Source: Tethya wilhelma (taxonomy: Eukaryota > Porifera > Demospongiae > Tethyida > Tethyidae). From it: DNA of 64,000 nucleotides. The translations under genes were made by a program, and so were the position numbers. Location: assembly GCA_964030475.1 (NCBI GenBank), contig CAXIPT010000003.1, positions 1,845,058 through 1,909,057 of the forward strand, in the 5' to 3' direction. Each line of letters opens with the position of its first letter. Positions within the stretch are counted from its first letter, which is position 1. This document shows positions 23,612-36,293 of this stretch, one piece after another. The notes below the pieces were generated by a model. That model did not search any database and was not told where the DNA came from. It worked only from the letters and a program-made list of their open reading frames with translations.

Positions 23612-25180
23612 ATGTCCTACATCCTTGGTGTTGATGTTGGTACGACCAGCATCCGTTGTTTTGCCCTCAACAAGGAGGGCCACACCCTCTCCTCCCACTC
23701 CACCACTGTAGAGGTTCTCCACCCTCAAGCTGGCTACTCCGAGATTGATCCCGAGCGTCTGTGGCTGGGCTTCAAGGAGGTCGTGGCTCAAACCATCTCC
23801 AAGGGGAACTTGGACCCGGGTGATGCTAATTCTATCGGGATTACTTGTCAGAGGAACTCGTTTCTACTCTGGAATCGGACAAACAGCCAACCGCTCTGCA
23901 ATTTGATAACGTGGCAAGATCGACGCGCAGCTACCATATGCAAAGAATGGAACGAATCGATGCAGTTTAAGTTTCTCCACGCAGGAGCAGGATTGTTGCA
24001 CTTTGTCACTCGCAGCAAACGATTCTTGGGAGCGAGTGTCATTCAACTCATCACAATGATGGTGGCACCTCGCCTCTACTGGGCCATGAACAACATCAAG
24101 GGTGTGAAGGAGCTGGAGAGAGAAAAGAAACTTTGCTTTGGTACGATCGACACTTGGATCTTGTGGAAACTCACAGACGGTGCTGTTCACGCTACCGACT
24201 ACTCTAACGTTTGCACGACCGTATTGTACGATCCTTTTCAACTCAAGTACAGCGACATCCTCCTCAATGTGATGGGTTTTCCAACATCCATGCTTCCCGA
24301 GGTCAAAGACACGGGCGGACATTTTGGCAACGTGGCAGAGCATCATTTCGGAGCCTCCATTCCGATCATGGCCGTGGTAGCCGATCAGACAAGCGCCACT
24401 TTTGCTCAAGGTTGTTGGGAGCCGGGAGATCTCAAGTGTACAATGGGAACAGGGATGTTCCTGTTAATCAACACAGGGAGCAAACCCCACGCTTCCCTGT
24501 CCGGCATCTATCCAGTCATCGGTTGGAAGATTGGCAAAGAACTGACATACCTAGCTGAAGCAAACTTCCCCAGTTGTGGCAGTGCGATAGAATGGGGTAA
24601 AAATTTCGGATTATACTCTTCGCCGGCCGAAACAGAAAGTATCGCAACTTCTGTTGACGATTCAGACGGAGCTTGTTTTGTGCCTGCATTTGATGGTATA
24701 CAAGTGCCGTACAACGATCCATTTGCCACCGCTGGGATCATTGGACTAACTCACAATACCACTAAAGAACACATGGTGCGTGCTATACTAGAGTCACTGG
24801 CTTTCACCTTCAAACAAGCGTACGATGTCGGTCTTTCTGAGATGGATATCCAAATCAGGAAAGTCCGAGTGGATGGTGGTGTCACGAACAACAACTTTAT
24901 CATGAGAGCTGTGAGTGACCTGATAGGGTGCAAAGTTCAAAGGCCAAAGGACGTGGACATGACTGTATATGGTGCAATCTATGTGGCTGGTCTAGCTTCG
25001 GGATTTTGGAAGACCAAGGACGAGATTAGACAGTTGTGGGTTTTGGATCGTGAGTTTGAGCCGTCACGAGACAAAGAGGAGAAGAAGAAATTAGAAGAGA
25101 GATATCAAAGATGGCAAAAAGCCGTGGAAAGATCTCTAGAGTGGTACAAGAAGTTGGAGGATCCAGAGCATAGTTCTTAG
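23612..25180 (+). CDS. GK5: Glycerol kinase 5-type FGGY carbohydrate kinase, intronless
   Basis: One uninterrupted frame of 522 codons, close to the length of animal GK5. The N-terminal FGGY domain starts GVDVGTTSIRC (ATP/phosphate-binding loop near residues 6-16) and includes ITCQRNSFLLWN and a GTIDTWILWKLTDG motif. The C-terminal domain has DQTSATFAQG, MGTGMFLLINTG, DGACFVPAFDGIQVPYNDP and RVDGGVTNNNF. The segments HFVTRSKRFLGAS and NDPFATAGIIGL fit GK5 better than canonical glycerol kinase. Predicted reaction: ATP-dependent phosphorylation of glycerol or a related polyol. The absence of introns and visibly higher GC than the neighbours contrast with the intron-rich genes nearby; retrocopy or intron loss is possible. 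A polyadenylation signal AATAAA is at 25464. It converges on the RTK gene. Confidence 0.92.
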   Translation: MSYILGVDVGTTSIRCFALNKEGHTLSSHSTTVEVLHPQAGYSEIDPERLWLGFKEVVAQTISKGNLDPGDANSIGITCQRNSFLLWNRTNSQPLCNLITWQDRRAATICKEWNESMQFKFLHAGAGLLHFVTRSKRFLGASVIQLITMMVAPRLYWAMNNIKGVKELEREKKLCFGTIDTWILWKLTDGAVHATDYSNVCTTVLYDPFQLKYSDILLNVMGFPTSMLPEVKDTGGHFGNVAEHHFGASIPIMAVVADQTSATFAQGCWEPGDLKCTMGTGMFLLINTGSKPHASLSGIYPVIGWKIGKELTYLAEANFPSCGSAIEWGKNFGLYSSPAETESIATSVDDSDGACFVPAFDGIQVPYNDPFATAGIIGLTHNTTKEHMVRAILESLAFTFKQAYDVGLSEMDIQIRKVRVDGGVTNNNFIMRAVSDLIGCKVQRPKDVDMTVYGAIYVAGLASGFWKTKDEIRQLWVLDREFEPSRDKEEKKKLEERYQRWQKAVERSLEWYKKLEDPEHSS

Positions 25181-25463
25181 TGAGTATAATACATGATTGT
25201 CCAAATTTATACTGGTTATTGTGCATATAAAACTGTGTGTTTTATGTGACTAGATGTGTGTGTCTCTCAAAGCCATTGTGTTTTTGCACCAGCTCTTACA
25301 ATGTGGATTGTTGCGACTTTGTATTAATTGTTATGACTTTATGTGTGTGTGTGTACATGTGTATGTGTGTGGGCTACAGCCATGTATCGTGTTGTTTTGT
25401 GTGGAATTGTGGTTTGTACTAAAAAATTGTGGCAAAGCTACAGACAGTGATTGTAACTTTTAA

Positions 25464-25469
25464 AATAAA
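25464..25469 (+). terminator. Polyadenylation signal of the glycerol kinase gene
   Basis: AATAAA 284 bases after the stop codon, in AT-rich 3' sequence. Confidence 0.6.
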
Positions 25470-25655
25470 CTGTATGATTTGAATTATTATAATTGTTTTT
25501 AAAACAAAATTAAAAATACCATTATAATTAGATGACATTGTTCTGCATGATTCTTATGAAAATCACAATTGTAGTCATGTATGACAAATTGAGAAAGTTT
25601 TGTTACGTAAAACCACAAATTATGAAGCTGACCTATATATAAGTTTGTGAGTGAA

Positions 25656-26463
25656 TTAAGGTTTACTTGCACCATCATTGTCCGACAATGTTAAACTTTG
25701 TTGGTCTTCTTTCTGGCCGTCATCAAATGCTCCAATGTGGACATAGCCTGTCATTGATTCCAGGGATTGAGAGACACTCCTTACCAACTCAGAGAACGAT
25801 GGCCGATCACTTGGACTGACTCTCCAGCATTGCAGCATGACCATATCATATCTAAAAGATAAAGGTAATATATACTGTATAGTGTAACTGTAGATCGGTA
25901 AAGTTTTGTTGTTAAAGTTTTCGTCCACTAAATAATGTTGTATGTAGTGGTCGAAAACTTTAACAACAAACATCCTCGCATTAATGTTGAGTGGCAAAAA
26001 TTTAAAAAGCAAAATTAAACAGTATGGTGATCTTTACCATTCAAAATGTGGCAAGCAAACAAAAAGTATCGTGAATGGGTTGATGCATTAACAATCTGCA
26101 TGCATGGAAGTATACATATCAAGCAATTGATATACCACAGATGCACAATAGTTTTAACTTACATTTCGTCACTACAAGCAGCATTGGGGGGTTTCTCCAT
26201 CCTATACCCACTCTCCAGTTGAGACAACAACTCAGTTGGTTTGAGACTGACATAAGGCACTTTCCCTCCACTAAAGATCTCCCAACAGGTCACACCAAAT
26301 GACCACTAATAAAATAAAATACAGAATATTAGCATCTCTCTGAATCTCTGTGTTTGGTCTGGGAAGAGGGAGAGTCACTGAGAGGCACTATCTATCTTTA
26401 CAAACAATTCCAAACCAGCCTCTTCCCTGGCAGGCTAATCTCAAACCTCTACTGAGCTTAAGG

Positions 26464-26499
<36 letters not shown>

Positions 26500-28658
26500 N
26501 GTCCCAATGCCTGCTCAGGCAAATGTCTAGTAAATTGGCAAAAGACCCATGCTACTCAGGTGCCTCCTAAGCCATAGAACTAAAGATGGTAGGTTTTAAA
26601 CTGGTCTCTCCCTACCAATGCATGCACCAATATATTAAATTGCTTACCACATCTGATTTCTCTGAGAAGACATAGTCTGACAGTGATTCTGGTGCTAGCC
26701 ACTTCACTGGCAGTTTGATAGCCTCTGCTTTGTCTTGTCTGAAGTAGTCCTTTGACTCCAGCTGCTCAGAGAGACCAAAATCAGCCACTTTGATCATAAA
26801 GTTCATGTCAATCCTGCATCCACAAAAGTTGCCTGATTGTGTGCTACAACAATCAGGGATTTATTTCATGTGTGTGTGTACGGGTCCATGGGTGTGGGTA
26901 TGTGAATGTGTGGGTGTGTGGGTATGACAGTGTGAGGGTGTGAGGATGTGTTTATGTGAGAGGCATCATCAGCAAACAACCATGTTTAAAAGTCATAAAT
27001 TAATAGTCCAAAAATACAATGATCTTGGATAGTCTAGAATTTAGTTTAGTGAAGGTACATGTAGGCATGCCCCGGTCAAGAACAGTTGTTAGCAATTAAT
27101 GAGCATGCATCCATTTTATCAGTGCTGTGTTTTTTAATAGGGAGAGAATTTAAGCTTGTAGTGCTCACATGCAGTTCCTGGCTGCCAGATCACGATGGAT
27201 AAGTCTTTTGCTGGCGAGATATTCCATTCCCTTGGCAACTTGATAGCACATGTCTTGGAGTCGCTTGAGAGCTACAATCATCTACAAACAATGAAGAAAA
27301 ATTAATGAATTAATGTACACAAAAAAATCTTTTTGGGCCACTCACTAGCATGCATGAGGGGGAAATTTAAATATAATCCTTACCAAATTGGTGGAAATGG
27401 CAAAATTTAAAATTAAAAAGCATGTTATAGTGCACACACACTCTCAATTAAACTACATCAATGCATGCACTTACAGTGTCAGTGTCCTCCTTCCTGGCCA
27501 TGGTTGGAATGAGGAGGTTGGGCCGTTCTCTTCGGAGGTAGGAGAGGAGACTGCCGTTGGTCATGAAGGGCATGACAAGAAAGGGAGTGGGTCCACCATC
27601 CAAACAGACACCAGTCAGAGTGAGGACATTGGGGTGATCAAACTGCTGCATCTTAAGACACTCCTTTAGGAGCTCTTCCACTAGAGAGTTGTCAAAGAAC
27701 CCTGGAAGATATAGTTTCAGTCATACATAGATAAAATAATAATTAATTTTTAATAATAATATTATAGCACAATAGTAATTTTGATTGCTCGGTCATGTTA
27801 GCTATTTGGTCACGTCTAATGTGTAAACGTGTATTGTATATAGCAGGAAATATTAATTGATGGGGATCTTTTAATTTGACAGTGGGTAAAGTGTACTCAT
27901 ACTCAAATACCGTATAGCGGGAAATTTTCGTGCAGTTAAAATTTCGTTTCAGGCCTTGAAAACAAGTTTTCGTGGTCTTATTTTCGTTCGTTCACATGCA
28001 CAGCCACGTGGATTGATATTACCAACGGCCTCGTTTTAAAATTTTCAGATTTTCGTGGGCAAAATTTTCGTTTTCATGCTGTCTGGAACGAAAAGAACAA
28101 AATTTTTCCCTCACGAAAATTTCCCGCTATACGGTAGTCAAAACTGGATTTAAGTTACATTCTGCAGACCAAACTGTCAAATTTTTGGTTATCAATATTT
28201 TTGGCTATAGCATATTTAGCAATAGACAAACCTTTCAATGTCTTGATGGCAACCACTCCAACAGTTCTTTGACCTAGATCCTTCATCATGTGGCCTTTAT
28301 AGACCACACCAAATTCACCCTGTCCAACTGGTTCGAGTATTTTGAGGTTCACCGAATAGATCAAGAGTGCTCGATGAATATCCTTGACAATGCCATCCAT
28401 ATTCTGGACGTGGCTACTTGAAAATATCACATTTTCTACAACAGTTACTGTATAAGTGTGTGATATATTATATCATGCAAAATGTACTGCATGTTACGGT
28501 TATTTTCATATTATTATTATACACAAATTGAATAACGAATAAGAGTTAATAATTATGCTACAGGTAATAAGTATCAATTTACCATTGCTTAATGCAATGT
28601 TCTCAGTCCCATGACCCCTGTGTGAGTGTGGAGATGTGTGCATGTGTGTGTGTGTGTG

Positions 28659-28707
<49 letters not shown>

Positions 28708-28708
28708 N

Positions 28709-28770
<62 letters not shown>

Positions 28771-31700
28771 GTTTGGCTCAGAAAACTAGTATAGACTAGT
28801 AAAGGTATTGCTGTACATCACGGCTTCTCAGCTGAACTCGTGCTTCAAATTCTTCTAAAAAAATTTCTTTGACTTAAATAGAAAATACGCGCGAATATAG
28901 TTGAATTCCTCTGATTACCTTAGTGTTACAAATTTTTGCGGGTATAATTATACTAACGTTTGATATTTTGCGGATGGCTCCAAAAACGCAAAAATTAGTT
29001 CAAGTAAAAATTCATTTTTAGGAGCAAACTGTAATGAATACAATTAAGTTGGTACAAGCCACTTCACCACAACATGTGTTGTACTGTAAACAACCTTGAT
29101 ATGTGTACTGTAAACAACTTCATGCTATATAGTCCGATCCTGGCTCCTCCTCTACTATACCATGCTAACATCAATAACACTTTGGTTGCATCTTCAACAA
29201 AATAGCAAAATTTAATACCAGCTAGTAGAATACATAGAATCTAAAATCCGCGAAAAAATCTATACCTACAAATAATTGTAACATTAAGGTAATCAATAAT
29301 ACTATTATGCGATTTCAAATGACCCCTTTTTCTAGTCTGTTAATTTATCTACTATATCATACAATGCAGATCAATATTCAAGTGTACAGTCATTGTTGAA
29401 TGAGTTACAGGTTTTGGTCCTGCTGAGCTTTGCGGTGTTTTTTCAACTTCCTCCGATAGAGACGATACACAACCACGACAACAACTAATATCACTATAAG
29501 AATCACTCCAGCACTCACGGACAAACCAAGTATAGCTGAATGAACTGAATGAACAAGAAAATTTACATGTACATGGACTTGCAGATTCACTTCAAAACAA
29601 GCATGACCATGTATCAATGTGACATACAGTTATTACAAGAATATAAAAAAAATACCGTATAGCGGGAAATTTTCGCATGGTGAAAATTTCGTATTTTTCG
29701 TATGCCGTTCGAATATACAAAAATTAAAACTGCGAAAATTTAAAATCCACATTAATTTACTTTATACGGGTGCTACAAAATTTAAAACTACGAAAAATTT
29801 TTCTGGCGCGTTTGTACGAAATTTTGCATCAAAGAAAATTTCCCTCTATACGGTATAATTATAATCTATGGACAATATAGCTCATGTACAGCATGCACAG
29901 CATGCATGCATAGGTATTAAGTAGACACCTTCACAGCTTGGATCCACTCCACTCCATAGTTCATTATTCTGACACACTCTGACCTCATCTCCTCTCAGTT
30001 GAAAGCCATCGTCACAACCATAAGATGCCTCACCACCAAACAATGTAGTTGTGACATTCACAACGCCATTTGCAGGAGCCACGAGATCACGACAGTCAAT
30101 AACTGCAATGATTGTCTATTTGATCATTGTGCTAGTTCAAGCAGAATATGCATGCATATGAATTTAGAACTATAGTACTGTAAAATTAATGGTGTGGGTT
30201 AAAATGGTACTGTCATGAAAAATGGCTGATATACACAGTCAAGTTTACATATATAATTATAGAGAGAGAATAATATACTTTCTAAAATTGATTCCCAAGT
30301 CTACACACAACTAGACTAAAACATTATGATATCACACTTGACCAGAAACCTTATACTTATGTGAGCTACTCCTATAACAGTTAACCACATAGACACTATA
30401 TATATAAGGCAACATAAATGGAAATGTTTATACACACTAAGTTAAAGTCATACTTGTATGCTTCATAATTTAATTGTATTACTTGCATTTAGCCCACAAT
30501 TAATGCCTATACCAGCACTGAAATATCTAGTACATATATGATTTTAACTTCTGGTTAACTGTTACACACAACATTGCCTATGTACTCTTAGAAAGATGCT
30601 TATTTGGGATCTGCGAAGCTATATAGGTGCATCATGTATGCATGTATGCATGCAATTGGGATAATAACAGTACATCTTAATATGAAAATGAGCATTTTAT
30701 TCAAATTTCCAACATGTGCACTTAAAAGTGAAAGGTTAAAGGGAGAGTCTGGGAATGAGGCTATAAAATAGCACACGGTTTTTAGATTATAGTAACAGTA
30801 TACTTCCTGTGTACAATGTTATTAGGAGTAAGTCATGAAAATTAATACCATGCATGTATGGTTTCCATAATACCTTCACAAGTGGGATCATCTCCACTCC
30901 ATCGTCCATCATTCTGACACACTCTGACATCATCTCCTCTCAGTTTAAAGCCATCGTCACAATCATAAGATGCCTCATCACTAAACAGTGTAGTTGTGAC
31001 ATTCACAAAACCTCTTGCTGGAGCCTCAAGATCACCACAGTCAATAACTGTATCAGGATCAATGCAATGTACAATCATGACTGTATATATACATCGTATA
31101 TAAATATCATGCATGTGCGGCATAATGTAGTGGTCATGAGCTAAAAATTCTGAGACTGCATGAGTCCTTGTTTCACAAGCACAATATCATAATAATGCAC
31201 GTACAATAACACACACACACTAAGTTAGACTGCATGTCGAGCTAGTCTAAGACCCATTTTTCGCTCCACTATGACTGACACGGCGAAAAAAATGCCATGT
31301 TACTAGTCATAGGAAAGGGTCATTAAAGCGAAAAATGGATCTATAGCTCGATAGACTAATACTAAAAGTCACAATGAATGTGTGGTCACTGCATGCACAT
31401 GCACCTTCTGCGCCGAATATCCCTTGAACTACACTGAACTCTCCTCTTCCGACAATATTGACAGTAGCAACGGTGAACTCGTACACTGAAGCCATAGTGA
31501 GTAGGGAACAGCTGCACGACTCGGTCTCGGATGTTCGATTCAATTCACACAAACTGAAATTGAAAGTGGGTTCAGGAATATTCTCGTACAGACGCACTGC
31601 TCCTCTCTCTCCATCACAGAGTGTATTGATGGTACGGACTTCCACAGTGTATGTGAAGTCGAGGTCGAATCCATCAATAATCAGGGACAGTGGAGGGACC

Positions 31701-33347
31701 CACGTCAAGATAATGAAGCTAGGGGCGGATTCGGCATTCAGATTTGATACTGGATCAGGGACTCCTATTTTATATATCACATCCATAAAAAAAAAGAAAA
31801 TTACTGCCACTGTGAAATGTAGAAATAATATATTGGTGATACTTTATAATTTGGTGACTTTGCAATTGGTAAAAATTTCATAAAAATTAACAGCGCAGGA
31901 ATGGGCAGTGCTGTAAAAAGCAATGAAACAATTAAGGCAAGTCTCTGAATTTCGGCACATGACTACTTCATTTTCATTACTGAGTCAAGTTAGTTAATAA
32001 TTGGCGTATGATTCTGAGTCAATGCATGATTTAAGCAATCACTTGTATATATAAATTGATTTGGATGATTCAGAAGTAAGAGGCAACTATGCAAGCAGCT
32101 ATTATAGACTTTGACACAAAATGAAGTAGTCATGTGCCGAAATTCAGAAATTTGTTTTTTACAGCACTATACCCATTCCTACGTAGTACTACACTGTTAA
32201 TTTCTATGAAATTTTATAATACCTATAATTATTCATTCATGATCAGTTTTTTCAACACTAAAGTGCTCAATGCTGTCAGAGACTGGTCAGTCTCTACAAA
32301 AAGCAGGAGTGCATGACATTGTACATCAGATGCGCATGCGCATTTATGTATGCAAACCACTTTGTGGCCTTTTTGCCAGCAAACTAGTAAAAATGGGGGT
32401 ACTACAGATGAAATGAAGTCACAATACAGTTCAAGGCTTTTTGTTTGTCCGGAAATCGCGTTCAAATAAGTCATTAAAAAACAAAACAACAAAAAAAAGC
32501 ACTGGTAAGGCTTCCCACTAGTGCTCTCTCTATAGAGCGCTCAGGAAAGTTTCTGTGAGTTTTTTTGCTGTATAGAGTTAGAAAACTATCTGAGGGAGGC
32601 CTCTAGGTATATTAGAAGGCTTAGTTATCTTTCTTTGGCTTTATAAACATAAACATTTGTATTGTGTCCATGTATGGGATATTCGGCCCGTTCCTACTAT
32701 ATGTACTACCGTACGTATGATATTATATCATACGTACAGTAGTACATATATCATATATACGTACGGTAGTACATATAGTAGGAACGGGCCGAACAATTAT
32801 TATATATATATATCGAAATAGCATACTATTTGCTGCAAATTGCAAATGCTTAATAATTTTTACCTATTATATAGTTTGCCAATTTTTGCATGATGCAGGA
32901 TATAGTTACCTTGCACTCTTAATAATGCTGGATCACCACTGTAAATAGTGGTAGTATCATTGAACTCTCCTCCACAATCTACTAGTGTCCTGTCTCTGTC
33001 TAAACTACAGAACACCTCCAGACCAGTTGTGTCCCCAACAGAAAATGAAGACATCACTTCGATGTTGTTGATACTCCAAATAAAATCTGAGAATCCAGTG
33101 GCCTGACAAGTAAAGATGATAGTCTCATTGAGAGTGACATTGATACTCTGAGGTGTCACAAGAAACTCTGAAGAAAAAAAACAAAAGTATATTATAACAA
33201 TACTAATAATTTGTTAGTCTAGCTGACTATAGTATATGATCAGTCACGGATATAAACTTATAAACTAAAAATACCTTGACCTTGAGCAGTACCAGTAGTA
33301 CACCAAGTATAAACAATTTGTAGCACCAAGGCAACAAACGTACACAT
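25656..33347 (-). CDS. Receptor tyrosine kinase: signal, Ig, FN3, Sushi x2, TM, kinase
   Basis: Twelve exons on the minus strand (approximate): 33347-33275, 33167-32910, 31764-31405, 31047-30874, 30102-29929, 29535-29409, 28413-28232, 27701-27475, 27281-27169, 26813-26648, 26305-26163, 25851-25656. The sum is 2193 bases and the phases agree, giving about 730 aa. Signal peptide 1-24; Ig-like 25-110; fibronectin III 111-230; two CCP/Sushi modules 231-346, each one 174-base exon; membrane helix ([16 protein letters not shown]) near 355-372. The kinase has GQGEFG at 419-424, VAIK lysine 446, HRDLAARN from 554, DFG at 574-576, APE at 603-605 and activation-loop Tyr 586, so it looks catalytically competent. 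The ligand is unknown. A partial tandem copy lies upstream. The start was chosen at the ATG opening the signal exon. The 28413 acceptor is the least certain boundary. Confidence 0.88.
26465..26500. repeat. Poly-C run ending in N, in an RTK intron
   Basis: 35 C in a row, then N at 26500. Likely a sequencing slip or join. Confidence 0.95.
27908..28136. mobile_element. Small inverted-repeat element, CCGTATAGCGGG subfamily, in an RTK intron
   Basis: The termini CCGTATAGCGGGAAATTTTC and complement are flanked by TA. No coding capacity. Confidence 0.85.
28640..28768. repeat. GT then GA microsatellite with N between
   Basis: (GT)n to N at 28708, then (GA)n. Intronic; possible join. Confidence 0.95.
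28912..29297. mobile_element. Inverted-repeat element in an RTK intron
   Basis: GATTACCTTAGTGTTACAAA at the left is mirrored by TTGTAACATTAAGGTAATC at the right. The inside contains further GCGGA/TCCGC inversions. No gene. Confidence 0.6.
29653..29855. mobile_element. Small inverted-repeat element, CCGTATAGCGGG subfamily
   Basis: The left end CCGTATAGCGGGAAATTTTC pairs with a slightly decayed right end (TTTCCCTCTATACGG), TA-flanked. Lies in the intron between the second Sushi and TM exons. Confidence 0.8.
31869..32801 (+). repeat. Composite repeat, copy F, inside an RTK intron
   Basis: Diverged copy between the Ig and FN3 exons. It holds TGCGCATGCGCA (32331) but lacks the adjacent E-box and DR1. 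Its end is extended by a 100-base palindrome (32690-32801) built on TACGTACGGTAGTAC. Confidence 0.8.
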
Positions 33348-34195
33348 GTTACAATCAAACCAGACTGCTGAAACTTTCTCTCTTTATAACTGCTTTTGAA
33401 TTCGACTCCGCGCAGCTATACTACTCCACTGCGCCGCATTTGATTTGGTACAGATCGTCAATTCTACATGCAAACGGACGTTTTAAAGCATATCGGATAG
33501 CCTCACATCTAAGTCTATAGATCTACAGGACCGCTTCATGTATATACACTGGCCATGCGTCTCCCATCGAGCCGTCCAGCCTCGCACTGCCGGCCCCCTC
33601 ATGCAGTCTATAGACTGAGATCACTGCCGGCTGCGTCATCGTAATGAATGAACAGGCTGGATGGCATGCAGCACGAAGTACTCACCTGCATGAGGTAAGG
33701 TCTCACAGAACCGTCTTCGTAGTCTAATTTTTAATATGCTCTGGTCTTTGCTGATACACTGATGATCCTTACTGAATTCTCTTCAGATTTCAAAATTATT
33801 TTAGTTAGCTCAGTCTACTCGTAAAATTAGAAAATGCAAATGGTCGGACGTCCCATAGACTCAGCATACATAAATCTTCCTATACAGACCACAAATTAAA
33901 CTTTTCCCATTTTTCTCCTCTATCTTTTCTTAGAGTTTATGACCTCATTAAGTAATAGCTCAGTTAAATTGGGTGGCTCATCACTGAACCAATCAAGTGT
34001 AATCTGCAGCTGATTATCAACATTAAAAATTTAATATGATACTGAGCCAGTTTTTCACATACAGTATAATTATAAAACTTCAACATACAGTAACTGTTAA
34101 CTCCATCTGACTTTAATAAATTAAATATTTTGATGCATGCTTATGATAATTACAGTCATGCATACAATATTTACATATGAAGCTGCATATGGCCA
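33348..34195. promoter_or_regulatory. Upstream region of the RTK gene, duplicated at 41.3-41.8 kb
   Basis: Contains GACTTGGCGCAGC-like and TTTGATTTGGTAC phrases and GATAGCCTCACATCTA, all repeated in order upstream of the second RTK start (41350-41470). So the promoter was duplicated along with the ectodomain exons. No TATA box recognised. Confidence 0.5.
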
Positions 34196-35220
34196 TCACC
34201 AAATGCTCCAAATGTGGACATATATATAGTCTGTCATTGATTCCAGAGATTGAGACACACTCCTTACCAAATCAAAGAATGATGGCCGATCACTTGGACT
34301 AGCTCTCCAGCATTGTAGCATGACCATATTGTATCTAAACAAGATAAAATTATACGGGCCAATCAACAATAAACATGCATGCACCTCAAATAAGACATCA
34401 TGTAAAATCTGGAAATTCTGGGTTTGGAATCTAGATTTAGGATTCTAAATGCTTAGCTAGAAAAACTGTCTCGGTCAATTGTATACAGCATGCACTAATA
34501 ATTATTAATGATCATTATGATATGTATACATATATATATATATATATACATAATCTTTTTTTATATATAATATCTTGATTTGCTTAAGTAGATTTTACCC
34601 TGGACTGAGAATTATATTGAGAAATCGAATGATTGCCAAAGATTATAACTCTTACATTTCATCACTACAAGCAGCATTGGGTGGTTTCTCCATCCTATAT
34701 ATACCCACTCTCTAGTTGAGACAACAACTCAGTTGGTTTGAGACTGACATACGGCACTTTCCCTCCACTGAGGATCTCCCAGCAAGTCACTCCAAATGAC
34801 TACTAACATATTACATACAGAATAATTATTATATAGCATCTATTAATATTACATGACAATTCAAATTAACAGTCTCATTTTTACAAACAATCCTAAACCT
34901 CTAATGAGCTATTATAAAGAAACCCTCCCAATTAATGCCTGCTCAGGCAAATATTAAATGTCTAGCAAACTATATAGCAAAATTCCCAGGCACTCAGGTG
35001 CTTAGTAGGTCTTAGAAAGATAGTAGGTTTTACATTAATCTCTCCCTAAACCCAGATGTACCTAGATATTGAATTGCGTACCACATCTGTTTTCTCTGAG
35101 AAGACATAGTCTGCTAGTGATTCTGGTGCTAGCCACTTTACTGGCAGTTTAATAGCCTCTCCTTTGTCTTGTCTGAAGTAGTCCTTTGACTCCAGCTGCT
35201 CAGAGAGACCAAAATCAGCA
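34196..35220 (-). pseudogene. Kinase C-lobe of a second RTK, disabled
   Basis: Three pieces homologous to the last exons of the intact RTK. 35220-35082 is part of the DFG/APE exon, cut at the N at 35221. 34802-34656 begins TAG where the paralogue has TGG (Trp to stop), and a 4-base TATA insertion makes it 147 instead of 143 bases. 34334-34196 carries more TATA/T insertions that replace the acidic tail with YIYVHIWSIW and an early stop. With a nonsense codon and a frameshift it cannot make a normal kinase. Confidence 0.85.
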
Positions 35221-35221
35221 N

Positions 35222-35716
35222 GTAATGACCTTTGAACTCTACCTACAAAGATGGCTGCATTGTAGTACATGAATTTATAGGCTAAGTGTCAAAGCTTTCT
35301 AGTTTTTGTTTAGACCTATTCATGATGAAAACGAGTATCAAAGAATGCAGTACCCATGAAAAGAACTTACTTTGTGCTGTCAAAGTTGGCTCAACACATT
35401 CCGGTTCTCTGGAAATCCTTTTCAAGTAAGTCAGTTAGGAAGTACGTAAGTACGTAAGTACGTAAGTACGTATTACTAAGTTAGGAGAACAAAAATGGCA
35501 CTATGGTGGCTTCCCACTAGCGCTCTCTACGAGTGCTGAGGAAAGTTTTTGTGAGTTTTAGGCCTTGCATGCAGTTGGTAATCTATCATTGAGAGCCTCT
35601 GAGCAACTTTAAAGGCTTAATTTTGTGTGACTAGATTTTTATGGTGGCCAACATTTTGTATTGTGTCTATGGGACAGGCGGCCCATTCCTACTATACGTA
35701 CTACCGTACGTATGAT
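35222..35716 (+). repeat. Composite repeat, copy G, tail only
   Basis: Begins right after the N with the DR1-like TGACCTTTGAACT (35226) and ends at the TACGTA palindrome. The terminal blocks are missing because of the join. Confidence 0.85.
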
Positions 35717-35839
35717 AGTACTCAGTGTGTTGCCTCATTCCCAGGCTCCTCCTTCACGAATATTTTGTTCAAAACTAAGGAAGGCTACTCAGTGTGTACT
35801 CTCTTCATTGTTTGTTTGTTGTCTTGTGTTTCTTTTCAG

Positions 35840-35938
35840 GATGATGTCACTTCACTTATAGTGGCTAGTGAGAATAATCACCTCCAATCAGTTCAACTGC
35901 TACTTAAGTACCAGGCTGATGTGAATGCAAGGGACAAG
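35840..35938 (+). other. Isolated ankyrin-repeat exon
   Basis: Exactly 99 bases between TTTTCAG and GTATGT; encodes one 33-residue ankyrin unit (TSLIVASENNHLQSVQLLLK, then ADVNARDK). A one-exon-one-repeat layout is common in large ankyrin genes. No partner exon lies nearby; the flanks are repeats and N joins at 35221 and 36099. Confidence 0.7.
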
Positions 35939-36293
35939 GTATGTATGATAATTACCATCACTTTCACCTCCAACCTATATTTCATCATTAATGATACTAA
36001 AACTGTAAGTAAGGAAATTACATGATTTGTTATATATGTATATATATATATATTATATATATATCTCACAATCATATTGTAAGCAAAGTTGTGTGTGTNC
36101 CCAAAAGTGCAACACGCGCGGTTCGTGAAATTTACATTAGAGCATATGGGCGTTTCCAATCCCGGGTATATACGTAGTCTATAATATCTATGGTTGTACG
36201 TAGTCTCTAATATCTATGGTTGTGCATGGTTCCAATATTTTTTTTACATAATAAAAATTATTATATTACTATTCCACAATAATTATGACAGTN

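Noticed and set aside
23864..24409. 181-codon antisense frame in the glycerol kinase gene
   Set aside because: Shadow of a GC-richer coding sequence; no domain and no independent signal.
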